DNA of 35,826 bases from Hyphomonadaceae bacterium (GTDB lineage: Bacteria; Pseudomonadota; Alphaproteobacteria; Caulobacterales; Hyphomonadaceae). The stretch lies in NCBI GenBank assembly GCA_027482995.1, contig JAIXVM010000205.1, positions 1 to 35,826 on the forward strand. Reading direction: 5' to 3'. A model generated the notes under the pieces. It was not told where the DNA came from and searched no databases. It saw only the letters and a program-made list of their open reading frames with translations. Positions within the stretch are counted from its first letter, which is position 1, and the number at the start of each line of letters is the position of its first letter. Positions 34,341 to 35,826 of the stretch are shown piece by piece. Position numbers and translations under genes: made by a program.

Positions 34341-34784
34341 TCAGGCGGCCGCCCGCGCTGCCAGCGCGTCGTCGATCGCCGCCACGACGGCGTCAAACGC
34401 CAGCAGCGTGGACGCATGGCGCGGCGGATAATCCGCCACGGGCTCCAGATGGCGCAGTTCCCAGAACAGGCCGCCGGGCGGCGGCGCGCCGTCCTTCAGC
34501 ATCGCCCGCAGCGCGTCCCGCGCCGCGCGGATTTCGGCAACCGTCGCGCCGACTGCGTGTTCGGCCAGGATCGACGTGGAAGCCTGCCCCAGCGCACACG
34601 CCTTGGGGTCCACGGCGATCGCGGTGACGCTTTCGCCGGCGGCGTCCAGCACCACATCCACGTTCACGGTCGAACCACAGACGCGCGACACCTTCAGCGA
34701 GGTGCCCTCTGCGTCCGGCAGCCGCCCGAGATTGGGGATGGCGGCGGCGAGTTCCAGAATGCGGTTGTGATAGAGTTCGCTCAT
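34341..34784 (-). CDS. IscU/NifU-N-like iron-sulfur scaffold protein
   Basis: 147 residues. The fold is that of IscU/SufU: YHNRILELAAAI, SRVCGSTVNVDV (Cys36), DPKACALGQASTSIL (Cys63). The third ligand site, normally a cysteine in the C-terminal helix, reads RHASTLLAFD, so only two of the three scaffold cysteines are present. Either it is a diverged carrier or it uses other ligands. It probably acts in the cytoplasm in Fe-S assembly, but this is inferred. The stop and the yidD start are one base apart. Confidence 0.83.
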   Translation of the reverse strand: MSELYHNRILELAAAIPNLGRLPDAEGTSLKVSRVCGSTVNVDVVLDAAGESVTAIAVDPKACALGQASTSILAEHAVGATVAEIRAARDALRAMLKDGAPPPGGLFWELRHLEPVADYPPRHASTLLAFDAVVAAIDDALAARAAA

Positions 34785-34827
34785 CCGCGCCTAGATGGCC
34801 CGCCAGCCGGCACGGGACAAGTGGGGC

Positions 34828-34864
34828 AAAAAAGAGCCGCCGGATGCGCGGGCATGGGCGGCTC
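34828..34864 (-). terminator. intrinsic terminator after exoD
   Basis: On the minus strand GAGCCGCC pairs with GGCGGCTC (34857-34864 with 34834-34841), with a 15-base loop, then six T residues. It ends the exoD transcript before the scaffold gene. Confidence 0.88.
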
Positions 34865-34959
34865 AGATAGGGTGCGGTGTAGAAATGGCTCGGAAGCCAT
34901 GCCCCCCGCATGAACGCTCGCGGAAAGGGGGTCAATTTAAGGTTTGGACAGGAAGCCCG

Positions 34960-35580
34960 TCAGAACGGCCAGAGCCGCGCAAGTCTCGGCAGTATCTGCA
35001 GCATGATGAGGACCGCGCCCGAAAACGTCAGCGCCGCCAGCAGCACAACGACCCCGTCCCGCGCCGTGAGCGCCAATCCGAACAGCAACACCGCGAGCCC
35101 GGGCAAGAGCGGACCGAACGGCACAACACCCAGCGGATAGGTGATCAGGGCTGCGGCCACACACAGCAGGCCGACGATCTGCACGAACGGCGCGGCGGTC
35201 AAAAAGGTCAGCCGTGGCCGCACCAGCGAGTCCACCATGTGCGCATACTTGATGCCGGTCTTGGCGCCTTGCACGAGATGTTCGCGCTTGAACTGGAAAT
35301 CGAGTGCGCGCTTCGGGAGCCAGGGCGTGCGCAGGCCAATCACGATCTGCAGCGAGAAGATCAGCGTGATCGTCGCAACGAACCAGTTGGCGCCCGGAAT
35401 GATCGTCAGGGGGCTGACGGAAATGAAGCCGAGCAGAAGCAGCACCGGGCCATACGCCCGCCGGCCGACGGCTTTCAGAAGCTCACCAACCGTAACGGTC
35501 TCACCCTCGGTATTCTGCACCAGCGACTGAAGCAGGGATTTGAGATCGGTGACCGGGACCTTTGTACCTTTGGGGCTCAT
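34960..35580 (-). CDS. ExoD-like exopolysaccharide synthesis protein
   Basis: 206 residues. The N-terminal soluble part (TDLKSLLQSLVQNTEGETVTVGELLKAVGRRAYGP) and the following helices (VLLLLGFISVSPLTIIPGANWFVATITLIFSLQI, then PFVQIVGLLCVAAALITYPLGVVPFG, then GLALTARDGVVVLLA) match the ExoD family of inner-membrane proteins, first linked to exopolysaccharide production in Sinorhizobium. Its exact function is not known. The ATG overlaps the upstream phosphatase stop (ATGA), so the two are coupled. A strong terminator lies about 96 bp downstream. Confidence 0.9.
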   Translation of the reverse strand: MSPKGTKVPVTDLKSLLQSLVQNTEGETVTVGELLKAVGRRAYGPVLLLLGFISVSPLTIIPGANWFVATITLIFSLQIVIGLRTPWLPKRALDFQFKREHLVQGAKTGIKYAHMVDSLVRPRLTFLTAAPFVQIVGLLCVAAALITYPLGVVPFGPLLPGLAVLLFGLALTARDGVVVLLAALTFSGAVLIMLQILPRLARLWPF

Positions 35581-35826
35581 TCAGGATCTCCGGTCTGGGT
35601 CGACGAAGCTGGGCCGTAGCGTTCGATCCGTGAACGGACGAGACCGCTCCGGTCGATGGTGATCACATAGAGCCGGTCAAACTCGGCTTTCTCGTCAATC
35701 GCTGGCCCGGGCTCTGCGCCGAGCGCGGACGCAAGTTCGCCTGTCGTGTTCGAGTGGCCTACCACCAGCACCGCGCCCGGCTGCTTCCGAAGGTTTTCGG
35801 CGAGCGCTTGAAGCGCGGCTGCCTCG
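35577..35826 (-). CDS. histidine phosphatase family protein, C-terminal part
   Basis: Only the last part of the gene is visible; the frame enters from the right edge (residues ALAENLRKQPGAVLVVGHSNTTGEL). VVGHSNT is the second catalytic histidine motif of the phosphoglycerate-mutase-like phosphatases; the RHG motif is outside the window. The C-terminal part is about 60 residues after it. It probably removes phosphate from a small molecule or protein. Its TGA overlaps the exoD ATG. Confidence 0.8.
   Translation of the reverse strand, partial: EAAALQALAENLRKQPGAVLVVGHSNTTGELASALGAEPGPAIDEKAEFDRLYVITIDRSGLVRSRIERYGPASSTQTGDPE

Overview
The window is GC-rich chromosomal DNA, densely coded on both strands, with about 40 protein genes. 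I saw no rRNA, tRNA, insertion sequence, phage gene or CRISPR array. The gene set points to an alphaproteobacterium of the Caulobacterales/Hyphomonadaceae type. It includes a Caulobacter-type CC0125/CC1285 lipoprotein, ethylmalonyl-CoA pathway enzymes, a cysteine-free ribosomal protein bL31, an ExoD-like protein, a YidD gene joined to an Fe-S scaffold gene, and many lipoproteins and glutathione S-transferases. The genus is not fixed by the sequence. No stretch longer than 300 bases lacks a gene; the longest gaps are upstream of thrS (258 bp), gap (227 bp) and fda (220 bp).

Layout. 1-4.4 kb: the end of a YjgR/HerA-like ATPase gene overlapping a tiny lipoprotein gene, an aldehyde dehydrogenase with a strong terminator, a glutathione S-transferase and a CC0125-type lipoprotein. 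4.4-9.5 kb: a surface sugar dehydrogenase (minus), a Bcr/CflA-type exporter, a lipoprotein with a heme-type CxxCH motif, and a fused RimB-RimK protein (minus). 9.6-16.8 kb: ethylmalonyl-CoA mutase (minus), a membrane protein of unknown role, a SemiSWEET, a GntR regulator with a serine hydrolase, a D-amino acid aminotransferase (minus) and crotonyl-CoA carboxylase/reductase. 16.8-19.3 kb: DoxX, a second glutathione S-transferase, an NTF2-like protein and a DMT exporter.

19.5-23.0 kb is a glycolytic block gap-pgk-fda, all on the plus strand. 23.0-27.4 kb holds two small zinc-ribbon proteins, a DUF2798 membrane protein, thiE, an inositol monophosphatase family gene, a Baeyer-Villiger-type monooxygenase and a 53-residue Trp-rich membrane protein. 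27.4-33.8 kb: an ABC exporter, rpmE, an O-antigen-ligase/glycosyltransferase pair and thrS. 33.9-35.8 kb: yidD, an Fe-S scaffold protein, exoD and the end of a histidine phosphatase gene.

How the parts fit. ccr and ecm are two key steps of the ethylmalonyl-CoA pathway of acetyl-CoA assimilation. They lie 3.9 kb apart on opposite strands, and their upstream regions share a 13-bp and a 10-bp element, which suggests one regulator. A related TTGC/GCAA-type tandem repeat lies upstream of gap. The most distinctive other signals are a perfect 16-bp palindrome that runs into the start codon of an apparently leaderless gntR gene, and the protease/ATP-grasp (RimB-RimK) fusion.
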